In this document: positions 44,276 through 53,313 of the stretch, one piece after another
Layout of the letters: every line of letters begins with the position of its first letter
Numbering within the stretch: the stretch's first letter is position 1
Origin: Caryophanales bacterium
GTDB lineage: Bacteria > Bacillota > Bacilli > Exiguobacteriales > Exiguobacteriaceae
DNA: 64,000 nucleotides
NCBI GenBank assembly: GCA_902363455.1
Contig: CABJAC010000001.1
Location: 1,116,001-1,180,000, forward strand
Reading direction: 5' to 3'
Notes under the pieces: model-generated
What the model was told of the DNA's origin: nothing
Databases searched by the model: none
What the model saw: only the letters and a program-made list of their open reading frames with translations
Translations under genes and position numbers: made by a program

Positions 44276-45415
44276 ATGGAAATCTTGGACGCACGGGCGT
44301 TGCCGGCCGATCATTCCGATATCTTACATGTCACACCATCGTCAGTTTATTTCAGACGCAGACTCGACGAAAATCAATTTCATATCAGCCGGTTTGATTT
44401 GGAAGATCAGGAACAAGTCGATTTGACGACGGACGTGTTGCGCGACCACGGACCAACCCGTCCATTCGTCAAACAAGGCAAAGTGTATTGTTTAAACGAG
44501 CAACACCGGGATGACGGCGGGGAAACCCACCTGCTCGCCATCGATCTGCACTCGGGGAAAAGCGAGCAGCTCGCCGTGTGGAACTTACCCGGTGATTTGA
44601 CGCTGTACTGGGTCTTGAACGCCCGTTATATGGTCCTGTTGCATGTCGATCAGACGACGACGGCTTTTCTGTATGACGTGACGACACAAATCCAGTACCC
44701 GATCAATGATGAACGGTTGTACGGCATCACGGAAAACTACCGGGAACTGTATTTTTTCCTCGTCAGTTTAAACGAGACGGATTATATCGTCTGTAATGCC
44801 CGGCTCGATGAGTTTTCATTTTATGACGCGCTTGAGAGCGGGGTCATCTCGCCGGAAGATCCGATTGATCACTCCGAAAGTGTGCTGATTGCTTCGCTTG
44901 CTACGATTGTCCAGGAAATCCAGCAAGGGGCTGACCGCTTGTCGTTTCAGACGTTACTCCGCCTGGACGGGGAAGGGGACACCGTTCAATATTTAGGGGA
45001 ACAGGGTGGTCACCTTGTATTCAGTGCCTACACCGAACGATTAAATGAAGAAGTGTTTTATCAGATCAACAATGAATCGGACATCACGGAACTCGGACGG
45101 GTCCGGTGGAGTGATTATGAACCGCTGGACTTTACGTATGACGACGTCGAGTCGACGATCTTCATCGTCAACGATCGGTCCGATGAACATCATGAAGTCA
45201 TGAATCTGCGGACCGGCGCCCGCTACTTGGAACGGGATCCCTTTGAACGGGTGTTACGCGACCGGTTTTATCTGCATGAATCGATCGGCGATGACGCCGA
45301 ACCGATGGTGACGGTATTTGACAGCGAACAAAATGTCCGTCACCGGTTTGAGGATGCCTATTATATGATTGTTTCCGGAGAACTCGTTATCTTGTCCGTC
45401 AAACAGTTGCAATGA
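44276..45415 (+). CDS. beta-rich soluble protein, unknown function
   Basis: 379 residues, no signal or membrane segment. It is dominated by repeating strand-turn units (SSVYFRRRLDENQFHISRFDLEDQEQVDL, KVYCLNEQHRDDGGETHLLAIDLHSGKSEQL and others of 45-50 residues) as in beta-propellers, with a helical insertion about 205-250. I do not recognise a named family. The ATG follows GGGAGGGGTGCTACA. The gene is divergent from the RelA/SpoT gene across a 135-base gap. Confidence 0.65.
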   Translation: MEILDARALPADHSDILHVTPSSVYFRRRLDENQFHISRFDLEDQEQVDLTTDVLRDHGPTRPFVKQGKVYCLNEQHRDDGGETHLLAIDLHSGKSEQLAVWNLPGDLTLYWVLNARYMVLLHVDQTTTAFLYDVTTQIQYPINDERLYGITENYRELYFFLVSLNETDYIVCNARLDEFSFYDALESGVISPEDPIDHSESVLIASLATIVQEIQQGADRLSFQTLLRLDGEGDTVQYLGEQGGHLVFSAYTERLNEEVFYQINNESDITELGRVRWSDYEPLDFTYDDVESTIFIVNDRSDEHHEVMNLRTGARYLERDPFERVLRDRFYLHESIGDDAEPMVTVFDSEQNVRHRFEDAYYMIVSGELVILSVKQLQ

Positions 45416-45432
45416 TCCACCGAACGATTGGC

Positions 45433-45468
45433 GGAATCACACTGTGAATTCGAGCAGTGTGATTTTTA
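45433..45468 (+). terminator. rho-independent terminator
   Basis: 10-bp stem AATCACACTG/CAGTGTGATT with a 10-base loop and TTTTT, after the beta-rich protein gene. Confidence 0.85.
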
Positions 45469-45560
45469 AACTGAAGGAACATTTATTTCATATACCGTAT
45501 GTATTAACAAAAAAATAAAGAAAAAGACGGCAATTATATTATTCCTCTTTGTAAATACAA

Positions 45561-45606
45561 CAAAAAAACTCTTTCATCTTAGCCAATTTGACCAAGATGA
45601 AAGAGG
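45561..45606 (-). terminator. rho-independent terminator of ohr
   Basis: Perfect 12-bp stem CTCTTTCATCTT/AAGATGAAAGAG with a 13-base loop; on the minus strand followed by TTTTTTTG. Confidence 0.9.
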
Positions 45607-45618
45607 AGAGTGGTATGC

Positions 45619-46041
45619 TTATTCTGCGTCTGATGTCCGTGTGAAGATATCGACTTGAATGTTTCCAGCTGTTGCACGTGAGTACGGGCAAACAGTGTGC
45701 GCGATTTTCCCGAGTTCAGCAGCTTGTTCTTCCGATACACCACGGACAAGAACATCGAGTTCAACCGACAGGGTAAAACCGTCTGCTGCTTCGTTTAGGG
45801 TAACGTGAGCAGTGACTTCGCTGCCGTCATGTTTGATGCCTTGTTTACGGGCAACAAGGTTCAAGGCAGAGTCGAAACAAGCAGAGTATCCGGCAGCAAA
45901 TAATTGTTCCGGGTTTGTTGCTTCTTTTTTAGATCCTGGTACAGGCATCGCGAGAGCGACGTCTAAGATTCCGTCTTCCGATACGACGCGTCCGTCGCGT
46001 CCTCCTACAGCAGTTGCAGATGAAGTGAACATTGGTTTCAT
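45619..46041 (-). CDS. ohrA: organic hydroperoxide resistance protein Ohr
   Basis: 140 residues, OsmC/Ohr family. It reduces organic hydroperoxides with a thiol relay fed by lipoylated proteins. The catalytic Cys55 is in AGYSACFDSAL and the resolving Cys118 in TVCPYSRATAGN. Glu and Arg near the first Cys complete the active site (NPEQLFAAG). AAAGGATGTTACAACC precedes the ATG. It is divergent from the ohrR gene across an operator. Confidence 0.95.
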   Translation of the reverse strand: MKPMFTSSATAVGGRDGRVVSEDGILDVALAMPVPGSKKEATNPEQLFAAGYSACFDSALNLVARKQGIKHDGSEVTAHVTLNEAADGFTLSVELDVLVRGVSEEQAAELGKIAHTVCPYSRATAGNIQVDIFTRTSDAE

Positions 46042-46084
46042 GGTTGTAACATCCTTTCGTTTTTAGGTATTCTTTTTAAGTAGC

Positions 46085-46112
46085 TTACAATTAGATTTTA
46101 TACAATCTAATT
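46085..46112. promoter_or_regulatory. OhrR operator between ohrA and ohrR
   Basis: AATTAGATT and AATCTAATT (46089-46097 and 46104-46112), a perfect 9-base dyad with a 6-base centre (TTATAC). It resembles the TACAATTAAATTGTA-type OhrR box and lies in the 107-base gap between the two genes, so OhrR probably represses both until oxidised. Confidence 0.8.
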
Positions 46113-46148
46113 TAAAATACAACTATTATGCTTAAAGGAGGTTTCTTG

Positions 46149-46583
46149 ATGTCAAATCCACTCTTACTTGATGAACAATTATGTTTTCCTTTTTATGCGA
46201 TTTCACGGGAAATCACGAAACGGTACCGTCCGTTGCTTGATCCGCTTGGATTAACCTATCCGCAGTATCTGGTCATGTTGGTTTTATGGGAAGAAGATGA
46301 GCAATCGCTCAAAGCAGTCGGTGAACGGTTGCACTTGGATTCCGGGACGTTGACGCCCTTATTAAAAAAACTGGAAGTGTCCGGTCTGATTCGGCGTGTC
46401 AAGAATCCGGCAGACGAACGGCACATCAAAATCACGTTGACAGCTGAAGGACGGGATCTTCGGCAACAGGCCGAACGTATTCCACTTGCCTTAAAAGAAG
46501 TGCTCGGGGTATCGGAAGAAGATCTTGAACTGGTCAAACAGACCTTAAACCGGCTGACATTAAAAATGAACGGAACTGATTAA
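46149..46583 (+). CDS. ohrR: OhrR-type MarR-family peroxide sensor
   Basis: 144 residues. MarR winged helix (about 40-115) with the recognition helix DSGTLTPLLKKLEVSGL and wing RVKNPADERHIKI. The single N-terminal Cys12 (LDEQLCFPFYA) matches the redox Cys of the one-Cys OhrR subgroup (Cys15 in Bacillus subtilis), oxidised to release DNA. AAAGGAGGTTTCTTG precedes the ATG; a longer frame upstream lacks a binding site. Confidence 0.93.
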   Translation: MSNPLLLDEQLCFPFYAISREITKRYRPLLDPLGLTYPQYLVMLVLWEEDEQSLKAVGERLHLDSGTLTPLLKKLEVSGLIRRVKNPADERHIKITLTAEGRDLRQQAERIPLALKEVLGVSEEDLELVKQTLNRLTLKMNGTD

Positions 46584-46604
46584 ACAGTCCCGTTCATGTA
46601 ATGC

Positions 46605-47060
46605 TTATTTACGGCGGAAACCTTCTTCTTCCAGATAGTTTGCCGCTTCTTTATACGAATTAAAGGCTCCGTCGAGTAACTCGCCGGCATAGACCAACCA
46701 TGTATCCAAATCTTCGTTTAATAACGTCAATTCGAATTGGTTGTCATTGATCCATGTTTCTTCTAATGTTTCGACCGTCTCGACGGTTTCCAACGCCTTG
46801 ATGGCATCTTGAAGTAAGAGGATTAAAGCCGGCTCCGAAAATTCACGGATGTTGACGAATCCTTTCCGGTCTTTTTCATATCCTGGTAAACCTGCTGCGT
46901 AAACAAACCCGTTCCCGTTTGGATGCAGGTGATAGACGACGATTTTTTTCTCAAACTGACTTTCCGGGAAGTGGAAGTTGACACGATTCAGGGAAACTTC
47001 TTTCCGGACAAGTTGTGGGAAAGTCTCGATGATGGTTAATTTTTCTTCAAATGTTAGCAT
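46605..47060 (-). CDS. hypothetical protein, conserved in appearance
   Basis: 151 residues, acidic, no membrane segment. A mixed alpha-beta core (FEEKLTIIETFPQLVRKEVSLNRVNFHFPES, then VYHLHPNGNGFVYAAGLPG, then a helix with repeated ETVETLEE) suggests a small single-domain protein. I do not recognise the family. The ATG follows TCAAGGAGGAACC. It stands alone, convergent with ohrR. Confidence 0.65.
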   Translation of the reverse strand: MLTFEEKLTIIETFPQLVRKEVSLNRVNFHFPESQFEKKIVVYHLHPNGNGFVYAAGLPGYEKDRKGFVNIREFSEPALILLLQDAIKALETVETVETLEETWINDNQFELTLLNEDLDTWLVYAGELLDGAFNSYKEAANYLEEEGFRRK

Positions 47061-47193
47061 GGTTCCTCCTTGAAATACATTTCTACTCTCTTATATATGC
47101 GATGATTCGCAGGGAAATGTCAACGTCTGATTGATGACACTGAAACTTCAACGGGTCTCCTCCCGTATGAAAAAACGAAAGGTAGGAGATTTT

Positions 47194-47697
47194 ATGCAAG
47201 CAAACCATCCGACCGGGGAGTGGCAATCTCTGCCTCAGGCCTCGGTAACCGCTGAACGTCAATACGTTGGAATCAAGTATACCATTGTTGCACTCCTCAT
47301 TGGAGTCGCGACCGTCGTCCAAATCATCTGGCTTGATCTGTCTCCTTGGTGGATGTGGATTGCCGCCGCCGTCGTCGGTCTGTTGTTCATCCTGCAGTTC
47401 GTCTATATTCCGCCGATCCGAAAAAAATATTTTAAGTTCCGCGTCGATGAGGAATTTTTAATCGTCGAATCCGGCATCTTCATCTTACATCATGTCGTGA
47501 CGCCGCTCGTCAAAGTTCAAATCATCGACACCTCGTCGGGACCGATTTTACGTCGTCATGAGTTAATGAACATGAACGTTCGCACCGCGTCGGGAGAAAT
47601 CGACCTGCACGGACTCGAGGTGACTCAGGCGAAGAAACTGCGACAGCAGATCGAACGGATCGCGAAACTTGAGGAACAAGAGGAGGAGACGTTATGA
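47194..47697 (+). CDS. ydbS: YdbS-like membrane PH-domain protein
   Basis: 167 residues, the size of Bacillus subtilis YdbS (159). Two adjacent membrane helices (about 33-50 and 55-74) are followed by one YdbS/YdbT bacterial PH module (KYFKFRVDEEFLIVESGIFILHHVVTPLVKVQIIDTSSGPILRRHELMNMNVRTASGEIDLHGL, cited in part). YdbS/YdbT together give Bacillus amyloliquefaciens-type strains resistance to the bacteriocin amylocyclicin. The ATG after GGTAGGAGATTTT is preferred to an upstream extension. It overlaps ydbT by 4 bases. Confidence 0.88.
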   Translation: MQANHPTGEWQSLPQASVTAERQYVGIKYTIVALLIGVATVVQIIWLDLSPWWMWIAAAVVGLLFILQFVYIPPIRKKYFKFRVDEEFLIVESGIFILHHVVTPLVKVQIIDTSSGPILRRHELMNMNVRTASGEIDLHGLEVTQAKKLRQQIERIAKLEEQEEETL

Positions 47698-49151
47698 CAC
47701 GGCGGGTCCATCCTCTGTTCATCCTGATGACGACCTTGACTCATCTCCGCTCGCTTGTCATCCCGATTGCGGTCATTTTGTTTAATGATTTGAAAAATGA
47801 CGGGTTTGGTGTTTACACGGCAATTGGCGTCGCAGTCGTCAGCCTGATCATCCTGTTGTTTGGAATCGCGTCCTGGTATTTCTACACGTTCACCTTGGAC
47901 GACCAATCGATTCGGGTCAATAAAGGGATTTTCCGGAAAAGTGAGCGGACGACAAAACGTCAGCGGATCGAGTCGATCGGAATCAACCAAAACGTTCTCG
48001 AACGTCTTCTTGGACTGGCGACCTTGACGGTCGAAACATCGTCAGACGGCGGCAAACCGGAAGTCGAGCTCAAAGGGGTCCGGTTGAAGTTCGCCAAACA
48101 ATTGAAGTCAACAATCGGATCGACGGATCAGATTGATTCGTCAGAACACTCTTCCTCGTCCGATACGTATTCCGTCAGCATGACAGAACTGTTGCTGGCC
48201 GGTGCCTTGTCCGGCAGAATCGGTCTTGCCCTGGTCGGGTTTGGTGCCGTTTATCAATTTATCAACCGCTTCATTGAAAAGTACATCAGTCAACTGTTTA
48301 ACGAATTACTCCATCTGTCGCTACTGGTGTTAGTTACTATCGGTCTGTTGGTGTTAGTGATCATCTACATCGGCTCCATCCTCGTCTTTGCGTTACGGTA
48401 CGGATCATTTCAAGCAACCTTATCTCAACAACGGTTGACGATCGGGTACGGTCTCTTGAACCGGACGGAAGTTGTGTTTCATCAAGATAAGATCCAAGCC
48501 CTCGTTATTGAAGAGAACTGGATCAAACGCCGGTTTAAGCGGGCTCATCTCTCCCTGCATATCATCTCCGCCAGCGGGGAAGAAGAAAAGCTGTTGCTCC
48601 ATCCCTTCATCCGCGTCAGTGACATCGATGGCTTTTTAGAACGATTTTTACCGCGGTTTAAGCAACTTGTACCGGAACGACGTGCTGCCGATCGCGGATT
48701 TTTCTACATCGTGCGTTGGCCGTTGCTCGGTTATGCAAGTCTGTTCCTGGTTGTAAACGGCGCCTTTTACTACTGGTTGCCGGAAGCGATCCGGTACATC
48801 GGCCTGGTGCTGTTCTTATTTTTGCCGCTGTATTACGTCCTCGCCCGGTCCGGTTACCGCCATACGCGTTACGGTTATGAAAATGACCTGTTCGTTTTAC
48901 GAAAACAACTTGTCAACCGGGAAACGATTTATGCGCCCCGTCTGAAAATCGAAGCCTTTTCCGGGCACGTCTCCCGTTTTTTGGAAGAGAAAAGCATTTT
49001 GAAATTCCGAATCACGCTGCGTGGTTCAACAGGGTTTGATGCCGGATATTTCACTGCAACCGAATTTAAAGAGATCTTGAACTGGTACCAGCAAACATTC
49101 TTAAAACCGTTGCCGCCGGCAGCAGGTCCTGAGGCAAAGGACGGCGAATAA
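47694..49151 (+). CDS. ydbT: YdbT-like membrane PH-domain protein
   Basis: 485 residues (493 in Bacillus subtilis). It contains three PH-like modules separated by membrane pairs: residues 30-135 (IRVNKGIFRKSERTTKRQRIESIGINQNVLERLLGLATLTVET), 225-305 (GYGLLNRTEVVFHQDKIQALVIEENWIKRRF), and 385-475 (ENDLFVLRKQLVNRETIYAPRLKIEAF). The gene overlaps ydbS in ATGA, so the two products likely act as a complex in the membrane. Together they protect against a circular bacteriocin in relatives, which is known only for the family. Confidence 0.88.
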   Translation: MTRRVHPLFILMTTLTHLRSLVIPIAVILFNDLKNDGFGVYTAIGVAVVSLIILLFGIASWYFYTFTLDDQSIRVNKGIFRKSERTTKRQRIESIGINQNVLERLLGLATLTVETSSDGGKPEVELKGVRLKFAKQLKSTIGSTDQIDSSEHSSSSDTYSVSMTELLLAGALSGRIGLALVGFGAVYQFINRFIEKYISQLFNELLHLSLLVLVTIGLLVLVIIYIGSILVFALRYGSFQATLSQQRLTIGYGLLNRTEVVFHQDKIQALVIEENWIKRRFKRAHLSLHIISASGEEEKLLLHPFIRVSDIDGFLERFLPRFKQLVPERRAADRGFFYIVRWPLLGYASLFLVVNGAFYYWLPEAIRYIGLVLFLFLPLYYVLARSGYRHTRYGYENDLFVLRKQLVNRETIYAPRLKIEAFSGHVSRFLEEKSILKFRITLRGSTGFDAGYFTATEFKEILNWYQQTFLKPLPPAAGPEAKDGE

Positions 49152-49186
49152 GTGTAGGAAACATAGGACGGAAGGGAGTTTACAGC

Positions 49187-50110
49187 GTGCGCAGATGGTT
49201 ATTCGTCATCCTTATCCCCGTACTGATCATCAGTGGATTGATTCTGTATGATGGTCACCGGATTCAACAGACGCTCAGTGGACAGTCCGATGCGTCCCGC
49301 CTGTTAGCAAACGTAAGCAAAGCGTCTGATGAGAAGCAAACCGATGATCAAACGTGGTTTACCGAACAAGACGTCGTATCGAAAAAGCTGACGACATCAG
49401 GACCGGAACGTGTTGGTCAGTACCTTGCCGCAACAGAGGCTTCTGACAAAACAGTCATTGTTCTACCTGACGATACACCACACCAGGCCTCCCTGTTTTC
49501 ACTGATCCGCTTGTACCACGAACAATTGGGTTACCATGTCCTGCTTGTCGAACGTCGAGACACGGAGGCACGGAGCTCTGGTTGGTTGGACCGCTTGGAT
49601 TTGATTGACTGGACAAACCAGCTGATTGCGGACAATGGACCGGCGAGCCAAATTTTATATCACGGATTAGGTGTTGGAGGCGCGACGGCCTTGTTGGCTG
49701 CGGGGGAAGCAGACGTCCCGAAACAGCTGAAAGTCGTCATCTCGGAAGGTGCCTACGCCCGTCTTGACGATTGGTTGGCATTCCGTGCCAAAGAAAATCT
49801 CCCGTATCCCGCGGATCCGTCACTGGCTGCTGCCAGTACGTTCAACAAATTCCGACAGGATTTCTTTTATGGGGATGTGTCCGTCACGCGACAGACCTCA
49901 CGCATCATGGTTCCGACCTTATTCATTCACGGAACGGACGATCAACGTGTCCCGTCGCGGATGGCCTATGAACTGTACCAAGCGAAACCCGGTCTCAAAC
50001 AGCTTTACCCGGTCCGGGGAGCAGGACACGACGACACGTCTTCCAAAGATCCAGAGAATTATCAAAAACGGCTCCGGTTGTTTATCGAACCTTTCGTCAC
50101 ACCGCTATAA
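49187..50110 (+). CDS. membrane-anchored alpha/beta-hydrolase-fold protein lacking the nucleophile
   Basis: 307 residues from a GTG after GGAAGGGAGTTTACAGC. An N-terminal anchor (residues 2-21) is followed by an extracytoplasmic alpha/beta-hydrolase fold like Bacillus YqkD. The nucleophile elbow, normally HG-F-S-M-GG, reads HGLGVGGAT with Gly162 in place of the Ser. The charge-relay Asp (GTDDQRVPS) and His (GAGHDDT) are still present. It is probably non-hydrolytic or uses a different residue. It lies 35 bases after ydbT in the same direction, possibly the third operon gene. Confidence 0.8.
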   Translation: MRRWLFVILIPVLIISGLILYDGHRIQQTLSGQSDASRLLANVSKASDEKQTDDQTWFTEQDVVSKKLTTSGPERVGQYLAATEASDKTVIVLPDDTPHQASLFSLIRLYHEQLGYHVLLVERRDTEARSSGWLDRLDLIDWTNQLIADNGPASQILYHGLGVGGATALLAAGEADVPKQLKVVISEGAYARLDDWLAFRAKENLPYPADPSLAAASTFNKFRQDFFYGDVSVTRQTSRIMVPTLFIHGTDDQRVPSRMAYELYQAKPGLKQLYPVRGAGHDDTSSKDPENYQKRLRLFIEPFVTPL

Positions 50111-50272
50111 ACCATAGAGGCGAGAACGGCAGATGTTGCATCCGCCGTTCTCGTTTTTGTATTGACCTGATTTGAAACAGGATAAATATACCAGCTTCCT
50201 GTCCGTATGCTACGCTGTCTCTATTAAAAAGAAACAAGCGCACGTAGTGTCTTGTTTCGAAAGGAGCAAGCC

Positions 50273-51070
50273 ATGACAGGAACTCAGTTGTCTTGGGTAG
50301 GAAATGAATCGGCGTTCGTCGATCAGATAGACATTCAAACCATCGGTCACGTCGCGGTCGGCCGGTTTGGCGGATGCAGTCGGGCAGGGCAAACGAAAAA
50401 TGAGGACGGATGTTTGATCTGGCTTGGTGACGATTGGGAATTCACGTTGGTGCTCGACGCCCACGATACAGCAGAGAGCGCCAGTGCAGTCGTGCGTCAG
50501 ATGACACGGCATCAGCAGGAAATCGAACAAACGTTACATCAGCCGGTCGAACAGGCATTTTTGTCACTGGAACAGTTGTTGCTCGGACTTTTGCAGGACG
50601 AAGCTTTTCGGACGACCTGCCGGAGCGTACAAGGGGAGACGGCCTGTTTGTTCCTTGCGCGAAAAGGAAAATATTTGTGGTGGTTATCGGTCGGCGACGT
50701 GCTGGCATATCTGTTCCACCCGGACTTGAGCCGGCATCGTCAGTTCAAACTGAACGAACGTCAATTTTTTGAATGGATTGGGCGGGTCAACACGTTTGAT
50801 TTACCGGTTCCGTGTTACACGCGCGGCATCCGTGAGTTACGGCGCGGCATCAACCGTATCCTGGTGACGACAGACGGTTTGGTCGAATGTCCCGGAACAC
50901 CATTCGAAGATCCGGAGACGATGGCGACGCTGTTTGCGAGACAACCCGAAACGGCACTTGCTACGCTGCTTGAAACGATTGAACGACACGATGTCCGGGA
51001 CAGTACAACGATTGTGACCTGGACGGTGACCGTCGAAGAAACGGTTACGATGCCGGGCAACGCAAAATAA
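50273..51070 (+). CDS. PP2C-family Ser/Thr phosphatase-like protein
   Basis: 265 residues. The motif order of PP2C phosphatases is visible: RAGQTKNEDG (motif with Asp), VLDAHDTAES for the usual DGxGG (Gly replaced, Asp and His present), LSVGDVLAYL, VTTDGLVE and DSTTIVTW. The second motif deviates, so activity may be reduced or use the conserved Asp set. No kinase gene is adjacent. CGAAAGGAGCAAGCC precedes the ATG. Confidence 0.75.
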   Translation: MTGTQLSWVGNESAFVDQIDIQTIGHVAVGRFGGCSRAGQTKNEDGCLIWLGDDWEFTLVLDAHDTAESASAVVRQMTRHQQEIEQTLHQPVEQAFLSLEQLLLGLLQDEAFRTTCRSVQGETACLFLARKGKYLWWLSVGDVLAYLFHPDLSRHRQFKLNERQFFEWIGRVNTFDLPVPCYTRGIRELRRGINRILVTTDGLVECPGTPFEDPETMATLFARQPETALATLLETIERHDVRDSTTIVTWTVTVEETVTMPGNAK

Positions 51071-51121
51071 AAGCATGACCCGTATTTCCGTCGCTGGTGG
51101 AAAGGGGGTCATGCTTTTATT
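51066..51121. terminator. bidirectional terminator
   Basis: 16-bp stem AATAAAAGCATGACCC/GGGTCATGCTTTTATT between the PP2C-like gene and the small convergent gene. A-rich and T-rich sides serve both directions. Confidence 0.8.
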
Positions 51122-51272
51122 CAGTTGGTTCCATCGGAGACTCGGTGGTAGCGGTTTGTTCTGTCGGAACGATGTCTGTCTCCGGTGTTTCCTCCGCATC
51201 GGTCGACGGCAACACGATGCCGACGCTCGCCATGACGGCAAGTAAAGTGGTATTCGTTAAAGTTTGACGCAT
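51117..51272 (-). CDS. short exported acidic peptide
   Basis: 51 residues. A signal-like hydrophobic start (RQTLTNTTLLAVMASVGIVL) is followed by a Thr/Glu/Pro-rich tail (DAEETPETDIVPTEQTATTESPMEPTE) with no folded domain. TGTGGAGGGAAACAG precedes the ATG; the in-frame ATG at 51344 has no binding site. Such tails are usually surface-exposed. Function unknown. Confidence 0.6.
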   Translation of the reverse strand: MRQTLTNTTLLAVMASVGIVLPSTDAEETPETDIVPTEQTATTESPMEPTE

Positions 51273-51418
51273 CTGTTTCCCTCCACATTCTAAAGATAAA
51301 GTGATCTTTCTCACTATTCTGAATATTCTTGGCGGATTCGTCAAGTAATCGCCATCTTCCTTAGAAGTATTTTTCCCGTTAAACCGTTATACTTAAACAT
51401 GAAAAAGGGGGATCTCGC

Positions 51419-52012
51419 TTGAAACTAACTAAATCCAACACACGTATTTTAGAGTCGTTGTTACCACGACTCAACCTGAATGTGGAAGAACCGGAGCGGA
51501 CGGAAATCGAACACCGTCTCCAAGCCGATTTGTACGAAGCACAACGGTCGCAAAAGCCGTTCGAAACGGTGCACGGACAATCGCCGGAGGAACGGCTCGA
51601 TCAAATGATTGCCGAAATTCCGGAACGCCGCCGCGTTGAGACGCAAAAACGGTGGACCCGCAACTATGTCTCGACGATTCTGATGTTCATCTTCATCGAA
51701 GGAATCGACGGCATTTTTCAATTTGCGTTAGCCGACTACATCCTCTTTTCCATCATCGCCTTGTTCTTAATCGATGCAATGTCGATCTTAATCACGTCAC
51801 CGAAAATCCGTCTCGTCAAAAAGCGGGTCTGGGCACAATTACTTATCAGCTTCATGCTGTTCGCGACGTATAAAGCTGTCCTGATTACGTTCGTTCCGAA
51901 TCCGGACGTCTTGATTCAAGTCAGTGGAACGGCTTCGTATGTGATTGGAATCGCCGGACTGGTCGGACTGTACATTTACTGGTCGAAGAATCCGCTTCGT
52001 AAACGCGCCTAA
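51419..52012 (+). CDS. membrane protein of the DUF1129-like type
   Basis: 197 residues from a TTG start after AAGGGGGATCTCGC. A helical cytoplasmic N-terminus of about 75 residues is followed by four membrane segments (about 78-97, 101-122, 138-156, 167-185), the layout of DUF1129-like Firmicute proteins. Function is unknown, and the family call is by layout only. The next gene starts 20 bases after its stop with a strong binding site, so they share a transcript. Confidence 0.65.
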   Translation: MKLTKSNTRILESLLPRLNLNVEEPERTEIEHRLQADLYEAQRSQKPFETVHGQSPEERLDQMIAEIPERRRVETQKRWTRNYVSTILMFIFIEGIDGIFQFALADYILFSIIALFLIDAMSILITSPKIRLVKKRVWAQLLISFMLFATYKAVLITFVPNPDVLIQVSGTASYVIGIAGLVGLYIYWSKNPLRKRA

Positions 52013-52031
52013 TCAGCAAGGAGGGAAAAAC

Positions 52032-53252
52032 ATGGAATTCACGCACTGGAAAAGACGTATGCAAGACCATTTTGAACGAATGGGATTTGATTTACGGATT
52101 GAACGACTGGCGATGCAGGATATGCTGAAGCTCGAGGCGACACACGGCGCGTTCCTGTTTTTCCCGATCACGATCACTTTATATGAACGAATGGGTTGGC
52201 AAATGGTGGCGATTGAATCGCACCATCTGGAAGAAGTCGACGATTTGTTTGCGGAAGCACAAGTCCAATCGTTGTTCCAGATGACGATGATGACCTTCGA
52301 AGAAGAAGAACGTGAATTCATCTTAGGTTTTTACAGCAATACCGGGCGTTACTTAACGGACCAGGTCTCTTCGACCGGTCAACTGATCCGCGTCATCGAA
52401 GAGGAATGGAACGATGGAGAAGTCCTACGGATTTCGACGTTTGAGTCGTTTCCGGGCTTGTTCGTCGCTCCGTCATTTGCGCATCAGACCTATGCCTTTG
52501 CACCGGACGGGGACGATTGGCAAGTCTTGGTCGGTCGGACCGGTCGACCAGCCACTGATTATCGATTTGATGGTCACGTCTTAGTCCCGCACCGCGTGCC
52601 GGAGGGAGAACTGTTCACACCGGTTCCCATCCGCGTCCCGATTCATCAGTTTGAGGATGTACGCAAGCAACTACAGACCGAACAGGTCGAGATTCAGACG
52701 TTTTTACAACAGGCGATGGAAACGATCCGTCAATATGACCCGTCATTTGGGTTTGCCTGGCGGGGAACAGTCACGTTCTTCCACGGAATCCCGGTCAATC
52801 CGTTTGCACAGCGCTTGTGGCTCGAAGAAGGGCAGAAGCGCTTTCGCGTCATGCAACAAGGATCCCGCCGGATTTTGGCCATCGGTGCCACATCCGGTGA
52901 GACGATTCAACTGCTCGATCAAGCGGTCGGTGCCGGTGAGCCGGACGGGACACCTGTCAGTGCCGTGGGGCAGCTTCTGTTAGGAATTTGGCAACAATTC
53001 GAGTCCGATGAAGCGACCTATTTGACCGCGGTCGACTGCCAAGGAATATCGCGGCAACAAGTCGAAAACCGGATTCGTCACAGTCTGGCGCGCCGCGAAC
53101 CCATTGAATGGATCGACCGGGCACAAAACGGGAACGACAGCTGTCGCTTCGGTGGTCTGACGCTTACCTTTCCGCACCGCCCGCCCGGAGTCGTCCAGAT
53201 CAGACGAACCGATGAATCAGCTGCTGGAGCAGAGCAAGCTGATACACCATGA
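52032..53252 (+). CDS. large hypothetical protein
   Basis: 406 residues, acidic, no signal or membrane segment. The first part (about 1-130) is rich in aromatic and acidic residues with short strands (FLFFPITITLYERMGWQMVAIES). The rest mixes beta strands and helices (VPEGELFTPVPIRVPIHQFEDVRKQ). It has two Cys near residues 360 and 384 only. The ATG follows AAGGAGGGAAAAAC. I do not recognise the family. Operon partner of the preceding membrane protein. Confidence 0.6.
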   Translation: MEFTHWKRRMQDHFERMGFDLRIERLAMQDMLKLEATHGAFLFFPITITLYERMGWQMVAIESHHLEEVDDLFAEAQVQSLFQMTMMTFEEEEREFILGFYSNTGRYLTDQVSSTGQLIRVIEEEWNDGEVLRISTFESFPGLFVAPSFAHQTYAFAPDGDDWQVLVGRTGRPATDYRFDGHVLVPHRVPEGELFTPVPIRVPIHQFEDVRKQLQTEQVEIQTFLQQAMETIRQYDPSFGFAWRGTVTFFHGIPVNPFAQRLWLEEGQKRFRVMQQGSRRILAIGATSGETIQLLDQAVGAGEPDGTPVSAVGQLLLGIWQQFESDEATYLTAVDCQGISRQQVENRIRHSLARREPIEWIDRAQNGNDSCRFGGLTLTFPHRPPGVVQIRRTDESAAGAEQADTP

Positions 53253-53261
53253 TACACGCTC

Positions 53262-53313
53262 GAAAAAGCGCTTGTCGTCTCTCGATTTACGGAGAGAGGA
53301 CAAGCGCTTTTTT
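53262..53313. terminator. bidirectional terminator
   Basis: Stem AAAAAGCGCTTGTC/GACAAGCGCTTTTT with an inner TCTCTC/GAGAGA pairing and T7 on the right. It lies between convergent genes. Confidence 0.92.
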
